From positions 1 to 64,000 of the forward strand of contig NZ_JBOFIN010000014.1 in the NCBI RefSeq assembly GCF_051650185.1: a stretch of DNA of 64,000 bases, in the 5' to 3' direction. Numbering within the stretch: the stretch's first letter is position 1; every line of letters begins with the position of its first letter. The DNA comes from Scandinavium sp051650185 (lineage in GTDB: Bacteria; Pseudomonadota; Gammaproteobacteria; Enterobacterales; Enterobacteriaceae). Below, in pieces: positions 36,197 through 44,837 of the stretch. The position numbers and the translations under genes were made by a program. The notes below the pieces were generated by a model. That model ran no database searches, was not told where the DNA came from, and saw nothing but the letters and a program-made list of their open reading frames with translations.

Positions 36197-38056
36197 ATGC
36201 TGCGATCCATCGCAACGGTGTCCATCTCAGGCACCTTACCGGAAAAACTCAGCGCTATTGCCGATGCAGGCTATCAGGGCGTTGAAATTTTTGAAAATGA
36301 TCTGCTCTATTATACCGGGTCACCGGCCGATATCCGACAGATGGCCGCCGATCTTGGGTTACAGATAACGCTTTTTCAGCCCTTTCGTGATTTCGAAGGC
36401 GCGAGTCGCCCGCAGTTTGCCGCCAATCTGGAGCGTGCGCGCCGAAAATTTGACCTGATGCATCAGTTAGGTTGCAACACCTTGCTGTTATGCAGCAGCG
36501 TTGCGCCAGACACCAGCGCGGATATCAGTCTGCAAATCAGCGATCTCCGCGCATTAGCAGAGCTTGCGGAAGCGGAAGACATTCAGGTCGGTTACGAGGC
36601 GCTGGCGTGGGGCACCCACGTTAATCACTGGCACCAGGCGTGGCAAAGGGTGAAAGCCGTCGACAGCCCGGCAATGGGCATTGTACTCGACAGCTTTCAT
36701 GTGCTGGCGCTGGGGGACGATCTCAGCCGGCTTGATGAAGTCCCGGTCGATAAAATCACCTTCCTGCAACTGGCCGATGCGCCAGTGATGAAAATGGACG
36801 TGCTGGAGTGGAGCCGCCATTTCCGCTGCTTCCCTGGGCAAGGCGAGCTTCCGGTCGTGAAATTTGCCCATGATTTAACCCGTCGCGGCTATCGCGGGCC
36901 GTGGTCGCTCGAAGTGTTTAACGATGGTTTCCGTGCTTCTCCCAATGGCGCAACAGCCAAAGATGGTTATCGCTCGCTGCTGTGGCTGGAAGATCAGACG
37001 CGTCAATTATTGCCTGAATCCGATGCAGACTTATTTATTGCGCCACCCATACCGCGTTATCACGGCCCGGAATTTATCGAATTTGCGGCAAGCCCGGCAG
37101 AAGCAAAATCACTGGGCGCGAGCCTTAACCAGCTCGGTTTTCAGGCCACCGGCACGCACCGAAGCAAAAAAGTTTCACTCTGGCAAAACGGCGGTGCGCG
37201 AGTCATCGTCAATCATCAGCCTCATAGCTGGGCAGATCATTTCTGGCAGCGCCACGGCGTCTCTCTATGCGCCATGGCATTAAGAGTGAGTGACAGCGCC
37301 GCGGTGATTTCACGCGCGAAAGCTTTTGGTTATGCCACCTGGCAGGGCGAAGCCGGGCCGAATGAAAGCTCGATTCCGGCTGTTTGTGCTCCGGACGGCA
37401 GCCTGATTTATCTGATTGAAGAGGGCGATGATATCTACGCCCGTGACTTCACGCTGACAGAACCTGCAACCCCCGGCACGCTGTTGGGTATCGACCACCT
37501 GGCGTTGGGCATTGAGGCCGATAACCGGGATAACTGGGTAATGTTCTTCCGCGCCGTGTTCGGTTTTGCGCCGGAGCACGAACAAACGATGCCCGATCCT
37601 TACGGGCTGGTGCGCAGTCTGGCGGTACAAAGCCCGGAAGGCGGCATACGGCTGGCACTGAATATGTCACAAAGTCGTGCCACGCAGATTGCCCGCTCAG
37701 TGGCCTGCTATCAGGGCGCAGGGTTGCAGCACGCCGCCTTTGCCAGTGCGGATTTGGCCGACACGCTACAGCACTTGCCGAATGCCGCCTCGCAGGCACT
37801 GCCCATTCCTGCAAACTATTATGAGGATTTGCGTGCCCGCTTTGGCGACAGCGAGCAGACCACGCAGCTCCAGCGCCTGCAAATCCTGTATGACCGGGAC
37901 AGCAAAGGGGGAGAGTTTTTCCATCTCTACACGCAACCTTTCAGCCCTGGCCGATTTTTCTTTGAGTTAACCGAAAGACGACACGGCTACGCGCAATATG
38001 GCGCAGCGAATGCCGCCGTGCGTCTGACGGCGATGCAGTCCCGTCAGTCAGTCTGA
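36197..38056 (+). CDS. quiC: 3-Dehydroshikimate dehydratase, fused to an HPPD-like domain (QuiC/QsuB type)
   Basis: The enzyme converts 3-dehydroshikimate to protocatechuate, the branch from quinate/shikimate into aromatic catabolism. The 619-residue protein has an N-terminal sugar-isomerase-like barrel (about residues 1-280) with the metal ligands in YEALAWGTH, LDSFHV, FLQLADAP and SLEVFND. A C-terminal 4-hydroxyphenylpyruvate-dioxygenase-like domain follows, with ligands in GIDHLALG, LQHAAFA and FFFELTER. AGGTG seven bases before the ATG at 36197 fixes the start, although the frame is open far upstream through the opposing regulator. It is the first gene of a three-gene operon. Confidence 0.9.
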   Translation: MLRSIATVSISGTLPEKLSAIADAGYQGVEIFENDLLYYTGSPADIRQMAADLGLQITLFQPFRDFEGASRPQFAANLERARRKFDLMHQLGCNTLLLCSSVAPDTSADISLQISDLRALAELAEAEDIQVGYEALAWGTHVNHWHQAWQRVKAVDSPAMGIVLDSFHVLALGDDLSRLDEVPVDKITFLQLADAPVMKMDVLEWSRHFRCFPGQGELPVVKFAHDLTRRGYRGPWSLEVFNDGFRASPNGATAKDGYRSLLWLEDQTRQLLPESDADLFIAPPIPRYHGPEFIEFAASPAEAKSLGASLNQLGFQATGTHRSKKVSLWQNGGARVIVNHQPHSWADHFWQRHGVSLCAMALRVSDSAAVISRAKAFGYATWQGEAGPNESSIPAVCAPDGSLIYLIEEGDDIYARDFTLTEPATPGTLLGIDHLALGIEADNRDNWVMFFRAVFGFAPEHEQTMPDPYGLVRSLAVQSPEGGIRLALNMSQSRATQIARSVACYQGAGLQHAAFASADLADTLQHLPNAASQALPIPANYYEDLRARFGDSEQTTQLQRLQILYDRDSKGGEFFHLYTQPFSPGRFFFELTERRHGYAQYGAANAAVRLTAMQSRQSV

Positions 38057-38121
38057 ACCAGAAGGTTCGGATAAAGAATAAAAACGAGTCATCTGCACCC
38101 TACAACAAGACAGGAAAGACA

Positions 38122-39450
38122 ATGAGCACATATAGCCACGAACAAGCCGTCACCACGGAGGCAGTTGCCTCTGTGCGTCGCACCCGGCGGCGTATTGGGA
38201 TCCTGGCCCTGCTGGCCGTGGGCACCATGATCAACTATCTCGACCGTACCGTGCTGGGTATCGCTGCCCCGGAACTGACGCAGGAACTGGGCATCAATGC
38301 CGCGATCATGGGGATTGTGTTTTCGGCCTTCGCGTGGACGTATGCGCTGGCGCAAATCCCCGGTGGCCTGTTCCTTGACCGCTTCGGTAATAAGATCACC
38401 TACTTCCTTTCGTTAACACTGTGGTCACTGTTTACGCTGTTTCACGGCATGGCGGTGGGCATCAAATCGCTCTTATTGTGCCGTTTCGGCCTGGGCGTGA
38501 GCGAAGCACCTTGCTTCCCGGTGAACAGCCGTGTGGTCAGCGCCTGGTTTCCACAGCAGGAACGCGCCAAAGCGACGGCGGTGTATACCGTGGGGGAATA
38601 TCTTGGTCTGGCTTGTTTCTCGCCCTTGCTGTTCTGGATCATGGGCAGCTTTGGCTGGCGAGCGCTGTTCATCAGCGTGGGCGTCGTCGGGATTATCTTC
38701 GCGATTGTCTGGTGGCGCTGTTATCGCGAACCCCAGGAAGACAAGCATTTAAGTAAGCAGGAAAGAGACTATATTGCCGCTGGCGGGGGCATTGAAGCCG
38801 CCGCGCAAACCACCCAATTCAGCTGGCCGCTGGTTCGCCAGTTGCTGAGCAAACGTCAAATTGTGGGGGCGAGTATTGGCCAGTTCGCGGGCAATACCGT
38901 GCTGGTGTTCTTCCTGACCTGGTTCCCAACGTGGCTGGCGACCGAACGCCATATGCCGTGGCTGAAAGTGGGTTTATTCGCCATTCTGCCTTTTCTTGCC
39001 GCAGCGGGCGGCGTGATGTTTGGCGGTTGGGTGTCCGACAAATTGCTCAAAGCGACCGGTTCGGCAAATCTTGGCCGCAAGCTGCCCATTATTGTTGGGC
39101 TGTTGATGGCAAGCTGCATCATCAGCGCCAACTGGCTGCACAGCGATACCGCCGTGATCCTGGTGATGTCTTTTGCTTTCTTCGGGCAGGGCATGGTCGG
39201 GCTGGGCTGGACGCTGATTTCTGACATGGCCCCTGCCGGGCTTGGCGGCCTCACCGCCGGGCTGTTTAACTTCTGCGCCAACCTGGCGGGCATCCTCACA
39301 CCGCTGGTCATTGGTTTTATCGTCGCCGCTTTCGGCAACTTCTTTTACGCGCTGATTTACATCGGCGGGGCCGCGCTGCTGGGCGTGGTGGCCTACGTTT
39401 TCATTCTTGGGGATGTCAAACGCCTCGAACTCACGGAGCAGCAACGCTAA
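38122..39450 (+). CDS. MFS transporter, anion:cation symporter family (probable shikimate/dehydroshikimate uptake)
   Basis: The 442-residue product has about twelve membrane helices. The first carries the MINYLDRTVLGIAAP motif of the ACS family, whose members import galactonate, glucarate and other organic acids. The cytoplasmic loop after helix 2 has GGLFLDRFGNK, and the central loop is hydrophilic (REPQEDKHLSKQERDYI). It sits between quiC and the AroE-like gene, so shikimate, quinate or dehydroshikimate is the likely substrate (inference). Confidence 0.88.
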   Translation: MSTYSHEQAVTTEAVASVRRTRRRIGILALLAVGTMINYLDRTVLGIAAPELTQELGINAAIMGIVFSAFAWTYALAQIPGGLFLDRFGNKITYFLSLTLWSLFTLFHGMAVGIKSLLLCRFGLGVSEAPCFPVNSRVVSAWFPQQERAKATAVYTVGEYLGLACFSPLLFWIMGSFGWRALFISVGVVGIIFAIVWWRCYREPQEDKHLSKQERDYIAAGGGIEAAAQTTQFSWPLVRQLLSKRQIVGASIGQFAGNTVLVFFLTWFPTWLATERHMPWLKVGLFAILPFLAAAGGVMFGGWVSDKLLKATGSANLGRKLPIIVGLLMASCIISANWLHSDTAVILVMSFAFFGQGMVGLGWTLISDMAPAGLGGLTAGLFNFCANLAGILTPLVIGFIVAAFGNFFYALIYIGGAALLGVVAYVFILGDVKRLELTEQQR

Positions 39451-39460
39451 GGAGCAGGAC

Positions 39461-40297
39461 ATGTTGATAAGTGGAAAAACGCGACTGATTGCCCATCTTG
39501 GCTGGCCGACAGAAAGTTTTAAGGCACCGATGATCTACAACCCGTGGTTTGCGGCGCAAAACGTGGATGTCAAAGTCGTGCCGATGGGCGTGCAGCCGGA
39601 CGCGTTTGCAGGGTTTGTGCCGGCGTTATTCCAGATGACCAATCTTGTCGGGGCGCTGGTCACTATGCCGCATAAAGTGGTGACGGCAAGCCTGGTGGAT
39701 TCGCTTAGCCCAACGGCGGCCATCGCCGGAGCGTGTAACGCCATTCGCCGTGAACAAGATGGCAGCCTGACCGGTGATATGTTCGACGGGGAAGGGTTTG
39801 TGCTGGGCATTCGACGGAAGGGGTTTCGACCTGAAGGTGCAAGCGCGTTAATCGTTGGTTGTGGCGGCGTGGGCTCGGCCATTGCGGCGTCTTTAGCTGC
39901 GGCTGGCGTTTCGCGATTAGCGCTGTTCGATACACGTAATGAAACCGCGCAGGCGCTGGCCATGCGTTTGTTACGTCACTATCCGGCGCTCGCTATCACG
40001 CTGATGAACAACGACCCCGCCGGACATAGCTTAGTGGTCAACGCCACGCCGATGGGGATGAAGGAAGGCGACCCGTTGCCCATGGATGTCAGCCGTCTGA
40101 CGCCCGGTACTTTTGTGGGTGAAGTGGTCATGAGCCAGGCCTGGACGCCGTTCTTACAAGCGGCGATGGCGTGTGACTGCCATGTGCAGCGCGGCACTGA
40201 CATGTTGTTCGAAATGATCCCGGCTTACCTGCGCTTCTTCGGGTTGCCCGTCGCCACGCCCGAGCAGCTACGGGAGCTGGCTGAGATCAGGGAATAG
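39461..40297 (+). CDS. AroE-like shikimate/quinate dehydrogenase homologue with altered substrate site
   Basis: The 278-residue protein has the shikimate dehydrogenase fold: a substrate domain with LVTMPHK (the catalytic Lys of AroE), GDMFDGEG (catalytic Asp retained), and a Rossmann domain starting VGCGGVGSAIAASL near residue 129. The shikimate-binding HSKSP motif of AroE is replaced by SFKAP, so both binding serines are missing. It probably oxidises a related compound for the quiC pathway and is unlikely to replace biosynthetic AroE. AAGGAG precedes the ATG at 39461; the frame extends further upstream within the transporter gene. Confidence 0.85.
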   Translation: MLISGKTRLIAHLGWPTESFKAPMIYNPWFAAQNVDVKVVPMGVQPDAFAGFVPALFQMTNLVGALVTMPHKVVTASLVDSLSPTAAIAGACNAIRREQDGSLTGDMFDGEGFVLGIRRKGFRPEGASALIVGCGGVGSAIAASLAAAGVSRLALFDTRNETAQALAMRLLRHYPALAITLMNNDPAGHSLVVNATPMGMKEGDPLPMDVSRLTPGTFVGEVVMSQAWTPFLQAAMACDCHVQRGTDMLFEMIPAYLRFFGLPVATPEQLRELAEIRE

Positions 40298-40367
40298 CCC
40301 GACAGGGCTGGCATTCTGTGTTTGCCTGGCTAAGATAGCGGTTTTGGTTCAGGCAACACATTCACTT

Positions 40368-41093
40368 ATGACAACCACCCTCCAGCTTTTTGCCGCCGGC
40401 AGCCTGAAAAGGGCCTTCATACCGCTTTGTCAGCAGTTCAGCGCTGAAACAGGTATCCCTGTTGAGGTCAGTTTTGGGCCAGCAGGATTGCTGCGGGAAC
40501 GCATTGAAGCAGGCGTGTCCTGCGATTTGTTTGCCTCCGCCAATACCGCGCATCCGCAAGCGTTGTTGCAAAGCGGGCAGGCGTTGAGCGTGCAGAGCTT
40601 TGCGTTTAATCGTTTGAATCTGACGGCACGTAAAATCCCTGAAACAGAGGATGACGACTGGTTAAGTCTTTTGGCTAATCCAGCGTTGCGTCTGGGGACT
40701 TCGACGCCGGGCTGCGATCCGTCCGGGGATTACACCTGGCAGCTTTTTGAGCAGCTCGAACAACGTGTACCCGATATCGGGCTGAAGGAAAGAGCGATAA
40801 AGCTGGTGGGCGGACGAGACACCTTAACGGTGCCGGAAGGGCAAATCGCCAGCGCCTGGCTGATTCGCCACGACTATACCGACCTGTTTATCGGCTACGC
40901 CCATTACGCGCAGGCGCTGGAGAACAGCGACGACCTGCGCATTCTGGACATCCCGGATGCCGATAATCCTCATTGTGAATATCAACTGGCTGTACTCAGT
41001 AAAGCCGCCGAAACGCTGGCGGCTTATATCGTGGCTGAAGAGGGGCAGCGATTTTTAGCGCAGGCAGGATTTCTACCGCTTGATGGAAAATAG
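40368..41093 (+). CDS. ModA-like substrate-binding protein without a signal peptide
   Basis: The 241-residue sequence resembles molybdate/tungstate-binding ModA (LFAAGSLKRAF at the start, VSFGPAGLL, CDLFASA, GRDTLTVPEGQIASAWL, LAVLSKA). It begins directly at what would be the mature N terminus, and no hydrophobic leader is encoded upstream; a TTG at 40344 adds only eight polar residues. The product should therefore stay in the cytoplasm. No good ribosome binding site precedes the ATG. Its 3' end overlaps the opposing ABC ATPase gene by 21 bases. The ModE-controlled importer beside it supports a link to molybdenum, but the role is unknown. Confidence 0.8.
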   Translation: MTTTLQLFAAGSLKRAFIPLCQQFSAETGIPVEVSFGPAGLLRERIEAGVSCDLFASANTAHPQALLQSGQALSVQSFAFNRLNLTARKIPETEDDDWLSLLANPALRLGTSTPGCDPSGDYTWQLFEQLEQRVPDIGLKERAIKLVGGRDTLTVPEGQIASAWLIRHDYTDLFIGYAHYAQALENSDDLRILDIPDADNPHCEYQLAVLSKAAETLAAYIVAEEGQRFLAQAGFLPLDGK

Positions 41094-41825
41094 CGGCGCA
41101 ATGACGGGCGCTGTGTTTTCCGCAAGCGTTACGGTCTTTACCTCTACGCCATAGGCTTGCAGCAGATGCTTTTCCGTCACGATGTCTTCCGTTTTACCGG
41201 CAAGCCATTCGCCCTGTGGCAAAAGCAATAAAGTATGACTGGCGACCTGAAGTGCATGAGTCGGATCGTGGGTAGTGAACATCACGCTGCGCTGCCGGCG
41301 ATGCGCCAAATCGCTGATGAGCTGAAGCACCACCTGCTGATTCGCCAAATCTAACGCAGAGCAGGGCTCGTCCAGCAACACGTTTTGGCTGCCGCTAACC
41401 AGCGCCCGGGCAATCATCACCAGATGCTGCTGCCCACCTGAAAGTCGATTAAAGGTCTTCTGTGCCAGCTCGAGGATATTCAGCTGCGCCAGAGCCTGCT
41501 CCACCTGATGAATATCATCCGAAGACGGCTGCGCAAACAGCCCGACATGCCGTGCTCGCCCCATCAGCACCACATCCTCCACGCGCCAGGCAAACGCCGC
41601 ACGGAAAAATTGCGGTACCACGCTCACGCCGCCTTCAACGATAACATTGCCACCCAATGGCGGAAGCACGCCAGTCAGCGTATCCAGCAAGGTGCTTTTC
41701 CCACGTCCGTTGGCACCCAAAATGGCCCAGATTTCACCTGGTTTGCAGGTGAAACTTAAAGGGGAGAAAAGTGGCTGCTGATAGCCGTAGCGCAATTCAT
41801 GCGTGGATAAAGAAACCGTTGTCAT
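41073..41825 (-). CDS. ABC importer ATPase, probably molybdate/tungstate (MolC-like)
   Basis: The 250-residue protein is a FecE/BtuD-type ATPase with Walker A GANGRGKSTLLD near residue 37, signature LSGGQQHLVMIARAL near 125 and Walker B NVLLDEPCSALD near 148, then the switch His in TTHDPTHAL. The Walker A carries Arg where Ala or Ser is usual. It overlaps the permease gene by four bases. Haemophilus MolBC is a molybdate/tungstate importer with the same BtuCD architecture, and the ModE-type operator upstream favours that substrate here. Confidence 0.85.
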   Translation of the reverse strand: MTTVSLSTHELRYGYQQPLFSPLSFTCKPGEIWAILGANGRGKSTLLDTLTGVLPPLGGNVIVEGGVSVVPQFFRAAFAWRVEDVVLMGRARHVGLFAQPSSDDIHQVEQALAQLNILELAQKTFNRLSGGQQHLVMIARALVSGSQNVLLDEPCSALDLANQQVVLQLISDLAHRRQRSVMFTTHDPTHALQVASHTLLLLPQGEWLAGKTEDIVTEKHLLQAYGVEVKTVTLAENTAPVIAPLFSIKR

Positions 41826-42826
41826 GGGGTGCTCCTGCGCTGGCTGTAAATCAGCAAAAAGGTGAACACCGGCGCGCCGAGCAAAGCGGTGATGATGCCA
41901 ATGGGAATTTCTGCGGCGGTGAGCGTCCGCGCAAGGTCATCCACGACAATCATAAAACAGCCGCCAAGCCAGAAAGAAACGGGCAACAAACGGCGGTGAT
42001 CAACACCCGTCAGCAATCGCGCGAGATGTGGGATAACTAATCCGACCCAGGCGATGCTGCCGCTGACAGCCACCTGAGCGGCAACCAGCAGGGCACAACA
42101 CACGAGGACAGCCGCACGCAGCGGTTTGACCGGCACGCCGAGCGCGCGGGCATCTTTCTCATCGAGCGACAGCAAATTTATCCGCCAGCGCAGGCTAAAC
42201 AGCACAGCGCTGCCAGCCAGCACCGGAAGCGCGCAGATCAGCACTTTGTGCCAGTTTGCCGTGGCGAAACTGCCCAATAGCCAGAACACGATATTGGGCA
42301 ACGTTTCTTCGGTATCGGCGAGATACTGCATCAGGCTGACCAGTGCGGCAAAAAAGCCGCTGAGAATAATTCCTGAGAGGATCAGCACCAGCGTATTTTC
42401 CCGGCCTTGCAGGCTGGCAATGAGATAGACCAGCCCCAGTGCCGCCAGCCCAAAGGCAAAGGTGGAACTCATCATGATCAGCGGACTGAGCCCAAGCAGG
42501 ATAGCAAGCGTGCCGCCAAAGGCAGAGCCGGACGTCACGCCAATGATGTGTGGATCAACCAAAGGATTGCGGAACACGCCCTGCAATGTGGCACCGCTCA
42601 GCCCAAGTGCTGCGCCCGCGAGAAACGCAAGCGTAATGCGGGGCAGGCGCACCGACCAGACTATCTGGCTGGCGATCCCGGCCTGATTTTGCGGATGTAA
42701 AAGATGCTGGATAACCTCAGTCAGCGGCAGCCGATACTGGCCGAGACAAAGCGATGCCAGAGCCAGCATCAGACTTAGCAGAATCAAACCCAAGTGCAGA
42801 ACGCGAAAACGATCAGAACTGAGCAT
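41822..42826 (-). CDS. BtuC-fold ABC permease, probably molybdate/tungstate (MolB-like)
   Basis: The 334-residue product has about ten helices and the FecCD-family segments VRLPRITLAFLAG near residue 60, NPLVDPHIIGVTSGSA near 90 and GLVIPHLARLLTG near 265. It overlaps the binding-protein gene by 14 bases and the ATPase gene by four, so the three form one operon. Sequence alone would allow iron siderophore or cobalamin; the upstream ModE-type site is the reason for preferring an oxyanion. Confidence 0.85.
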   Translation of the reverse strand: MLSSDRFRVLHLGLILLSLMLALASLCLGQYRLPLTEVIQHLLHPQNQAGIASQIVWSVRLPRITLAFLAGAALGLSGATLQGVFRNPLVDPHIIGVTSGSAFGGTLAILLGLSPLIMMSSTFAFGLAALGLVYLIASLQGRENTLVLILSGIILSGFFAALVSLMQYLADTEETLPNIVFWLLGSFATANWHKVLICALPVLAGSAVLFSLRWRINLLSLDEKDARALGVPVKPLRAAVLVCCALLVAAQVAVSGSIAWVGLVIPHLARLLTGVDHRRLLPVSFWLGGCFMIVVDDLARTLTAAEIPIGIITALLGAPVFTFLLIYSQRRSTP

Positions 42827-43880
42827 CCGCTTTCCAGTTCATCCGGTAAAAGCGCTGATAGTAATCCTGTGCCTGGGCGTCCATGTTGACGTCCTGATAA
42901 CGCTGCGGATAGAGCTTTTTCGCCATCCACAGTTCGCCGAGCGCCAGTGCTTCCGGCATCGGGTAGCCCCAGGCTTTGGCGTACTCCGGCATCAGCCATA
43001 CGCGATGGTTTTTCACTGCATCTATCGCCTGCCACTCAGGATCGTTTTCAATTTCCTGCACCACTTGCGGATAGCGATCCTGCACAAAGATGACTTCCGG
43101 GTTCCATTGCAGGACTTGCTCCAGTGAAACCTGACGCGCGCCTTTCACGGTTGCGGCCGCGACGTTGAGCGCCCCTGCATGTTCCATCATCAGGCCGGTG
43201 TATTTGCCGGAACCGTAGGTATTGAGATCCGGGTTAGCCATATACACCCGAACTTTTTTGTCCTGAGGAATATCGGCCACCGGCGCGTTGGCTTTGGCTC
43301 GCGCGCTGAAGGTGTACTGAATGAGATCTTCGGCCTGTTTCTGCCGCTCAACCACTTCCCCAATCAGCCGAATACCCTGTTTCAGCCCATTGTTATAGGC
43401 CTGTTCTTCATTCGCCATGGTGGGGTTCATTTTGTTTTTTTCCCCGGCGGCATCTTCACGAAGCGAAACCGCCACCACCGGAATGCCCGCATTTTGAATC
43501 TGTTCGATCATCTGCGCAGGGGCGTAATTGGCAACGAAGACGACCTGGGGATGGAGCGCCAGTAAGCTTTCAATATTCGCCTGGGTTAAATCACCCGGCA
43601 TCGGCAGTTTGGTGATTTTCGGCATAAAGCGTGCGAACTGCGGCCCAAGCTGTTTTTGCCAGCTGCTGAGCACGCCGACAATGTCGTCTGCGGCATCGAG
43701 CTGCACCAGAAGATTCAGGGTTTGATGCTGAAGGACGACAACCCGATTAACGTGGTCCGGCAGCGTGACCTGGCGGCCTAGCTGGTCAGTGACGGTACGG
43801 TCTGCGTGAGCGGCAGACATGCTGAACAGCGCGCCACAGGCAAGGGCTGTGCTGAAGAAAAGGCGGTGTAATGGGCTCAT
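42813..43880 (-). CDS. Periplasmic binding protein of the BtuF/FecB type, probably molybdate/tungstate (MolA-like)
   Basis: The 355-residue protein has a signal peptide ending AAHA near residue 26, then the cluster A-2 binding-protein fold (VVVLQHQTLNLLVQLDAADDIVG, LLALHPQVVFVANY, VSLEQVLQWNPEVIFVQ). Two lobes joined by a long helix are expected. The frame runs on to 44045, but the ATG at 43880 is chosen because it starts the signal peptide and keeps the operator outside the gene. It heads the operon with the permease and ATPase. Confidence 0.85.
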   Translation of the reverse strand: MSPLHRLFFSTALACGALFSMSAAHADRTVTDQLGRQVTLPDHVNRVVVLQHQTLNLLVQLDAADDIVGVLSSWQKQLGPQFARFMPKITKLPMPGDLTQANIESLLALHPQVVFVANYAPAQMIEQIQNAGIPVVAVSLREDAAGEKNKMNPTMANEEQAYNNGLKQGIRLIGEVVERQKQAEDLIQYTFSARAKANAPVADIPQDKKVRVYMANPDLNTYGSGKYTGLMMEHAGALNVAAATVKGARQVSLEQVLQWNPEVIFVQDRYPQVVQEIENDPEWQAIDAVKNHRVWLMPEYAKAWGYPMPEALALGELWMAKKLYPQRYQDVNMDAQAQDYYQRFYRMNWKADAQF

Positions 43881-43903
43881 GAGTTCGCTCGAAGAAAGGA
43901 AAA

Positions 43904-43931
43904 ATCGCTGTGTATTAAAATATATAGCGAT
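43904..43931 (-). promoter_or_regulatory. ModE-type operator before the MolABC-like operon
   Basis: ATCGCTGTGTA and TATATAGCGAT are separated by TTAAAA. The arms are inverted repeats with two mismatches and fit the ModE consensus of CGnTATATA arms with a six-base spacer. The site lies 24-51 bases before the ATG at 43880, over the likely -10 region, so molybdate-loaded ModE should repress the operon. Confidence 0.75.
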
Positions 43932-43981
43932 GGGTGTTGCAAACCCTTCCTGCGATTTACCCCTAAAGAGCCAGAGGGAAG

Positions 43982-44023
43982 GGATGACAACAAACCCGAA
44001 ATTTGTCGTCCTTTGGATGACAA
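43982..44023. promoter_or_regulatory. Three-copy GGATGACAA motif upstream of the fimbrial operon
   Basis: GGATGACAA occurs at 43982-43990 and 44015-44023, and its inverted near copy TTGTCGTCC at 44003-44011. The last two face each other across three bases. The array lies in the 349-base region between the MolABC-like operon and the pilin gene and may be an operator for either. Nothing else in that region looks like a gene. Confidence 0.4.
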
Positions 44024-44229
44024 AGCTTACCAGGCAGGAGGACAACGCGACCGCCTGCCGTCCTGGTGCCTTTTTTTAGCCGATCTTTATAGTACACCTC
44101 AGGCAAACGAAGAACGTTTCGCCAGTGACAGTTCACTTATTTCATGCATCGCTGCTGTGGGGGCAAACATGGAATGAAATAAGCGGCAGGGTAATGACAA
44201 CACTATTTTTAAGACATCAGGAAAGTATC

Positions 44230-44745
44230 ATGAAAAAGCAACTGGCAATTCTGGCAATCGCATCCGCAATGACCACTTCTGTATTTGCAGCAGACGGCAC
44301 CATTAATTTCACGGGTGAAATTATTGACGCCGCATGTGACGTAACGCCAACCACAGCAAACCAGACCGTTAACCTGGGTAAAGTCAGTGACAAAGCACTG
44401 GGCACTGTCGGTAATACCGCTGCGGCAACCAGCTTTAAAATTGATCTGGCAAGCTGCCCGGCTGCGGTAAATACCGCCAGCGTTAAATTTGACGGTGTTC
44501 CTTATAACGGTGACACCAGCGCAATCGCCCTGACGCCTGCTGCCGGTGCGGCGACTGGCGTGGGTATCGAGATCCGTGACGCTGACGGCTCTGTACTGCC
44601 GCTGTACGCTGCTTCTCAGGGTGTCACGCTTTCTCAGGCTGGCACTAACAGCCTGCAGTTCAGCGCCGCGTACGTGGCAAAAGACGCTACCGTGACTGCG
44701 GGCCCGGCTGACGCCACCGCCACCTTCTCCGTCGTGTATAACTAA
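44230..44745 (+). CDS. Type 1-like fimbrial major subunit
   Basis: The 171-residue pilin has a signal peptide ending VFAAD near residue 21, an N-terminal donor strand (GTINFTGEIIDAAC), the paired cysteines (CDV and SCPA) and the C-terminal beta-zipper ending ATFSVVYN with the penultimate Tyr typical of chaperone-usher pilins. GGAAAGTATC precedes the ATG at 44230; codons upstream in the frame are not pilin-like. A terminator after it should keep its expression above that of the assembly genes. Confidence 0.92.
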   Translation: MKKQLAILAIASAMTTSVFAADGTINFTGEIIDAACDVTPTTANQTVNLGKVSDKALGTVGNTAAATSFKIDLASCPAAVNTASVKFDGVPYNGDTSAIALTPAAGAATGVGIEIRDADGSVLPLYAASQGVTLSQAGTNSLQFSAAYVAKDATVTAGPADATATFSVVYN

Positions 44746-44799
44746 GTTCACTCGATAAAAGCAGTAGTCTCATTAATCAGTTGTAATTTGTCCGTAATT

Positions 44800-44826
44800 C
44801 CGGCGGCTCGCCGCCGGCTTTTTTTT
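44800..44826 (+). terminator. Attenuating terminator between pilin and chaperone genes
   Basis: CCGGCGGC and GCCGCCGG form a perfect eight-base stem with a TC spacer, followed by eight T residues. The chaperone ribosome binding site starts directly after. Partial read-through gives excess pilin over chaperone and usher, as in other fimbrial operons. Confidence 0.85.
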
Positions 44827-44837
44827 GGAGTTGGAGT

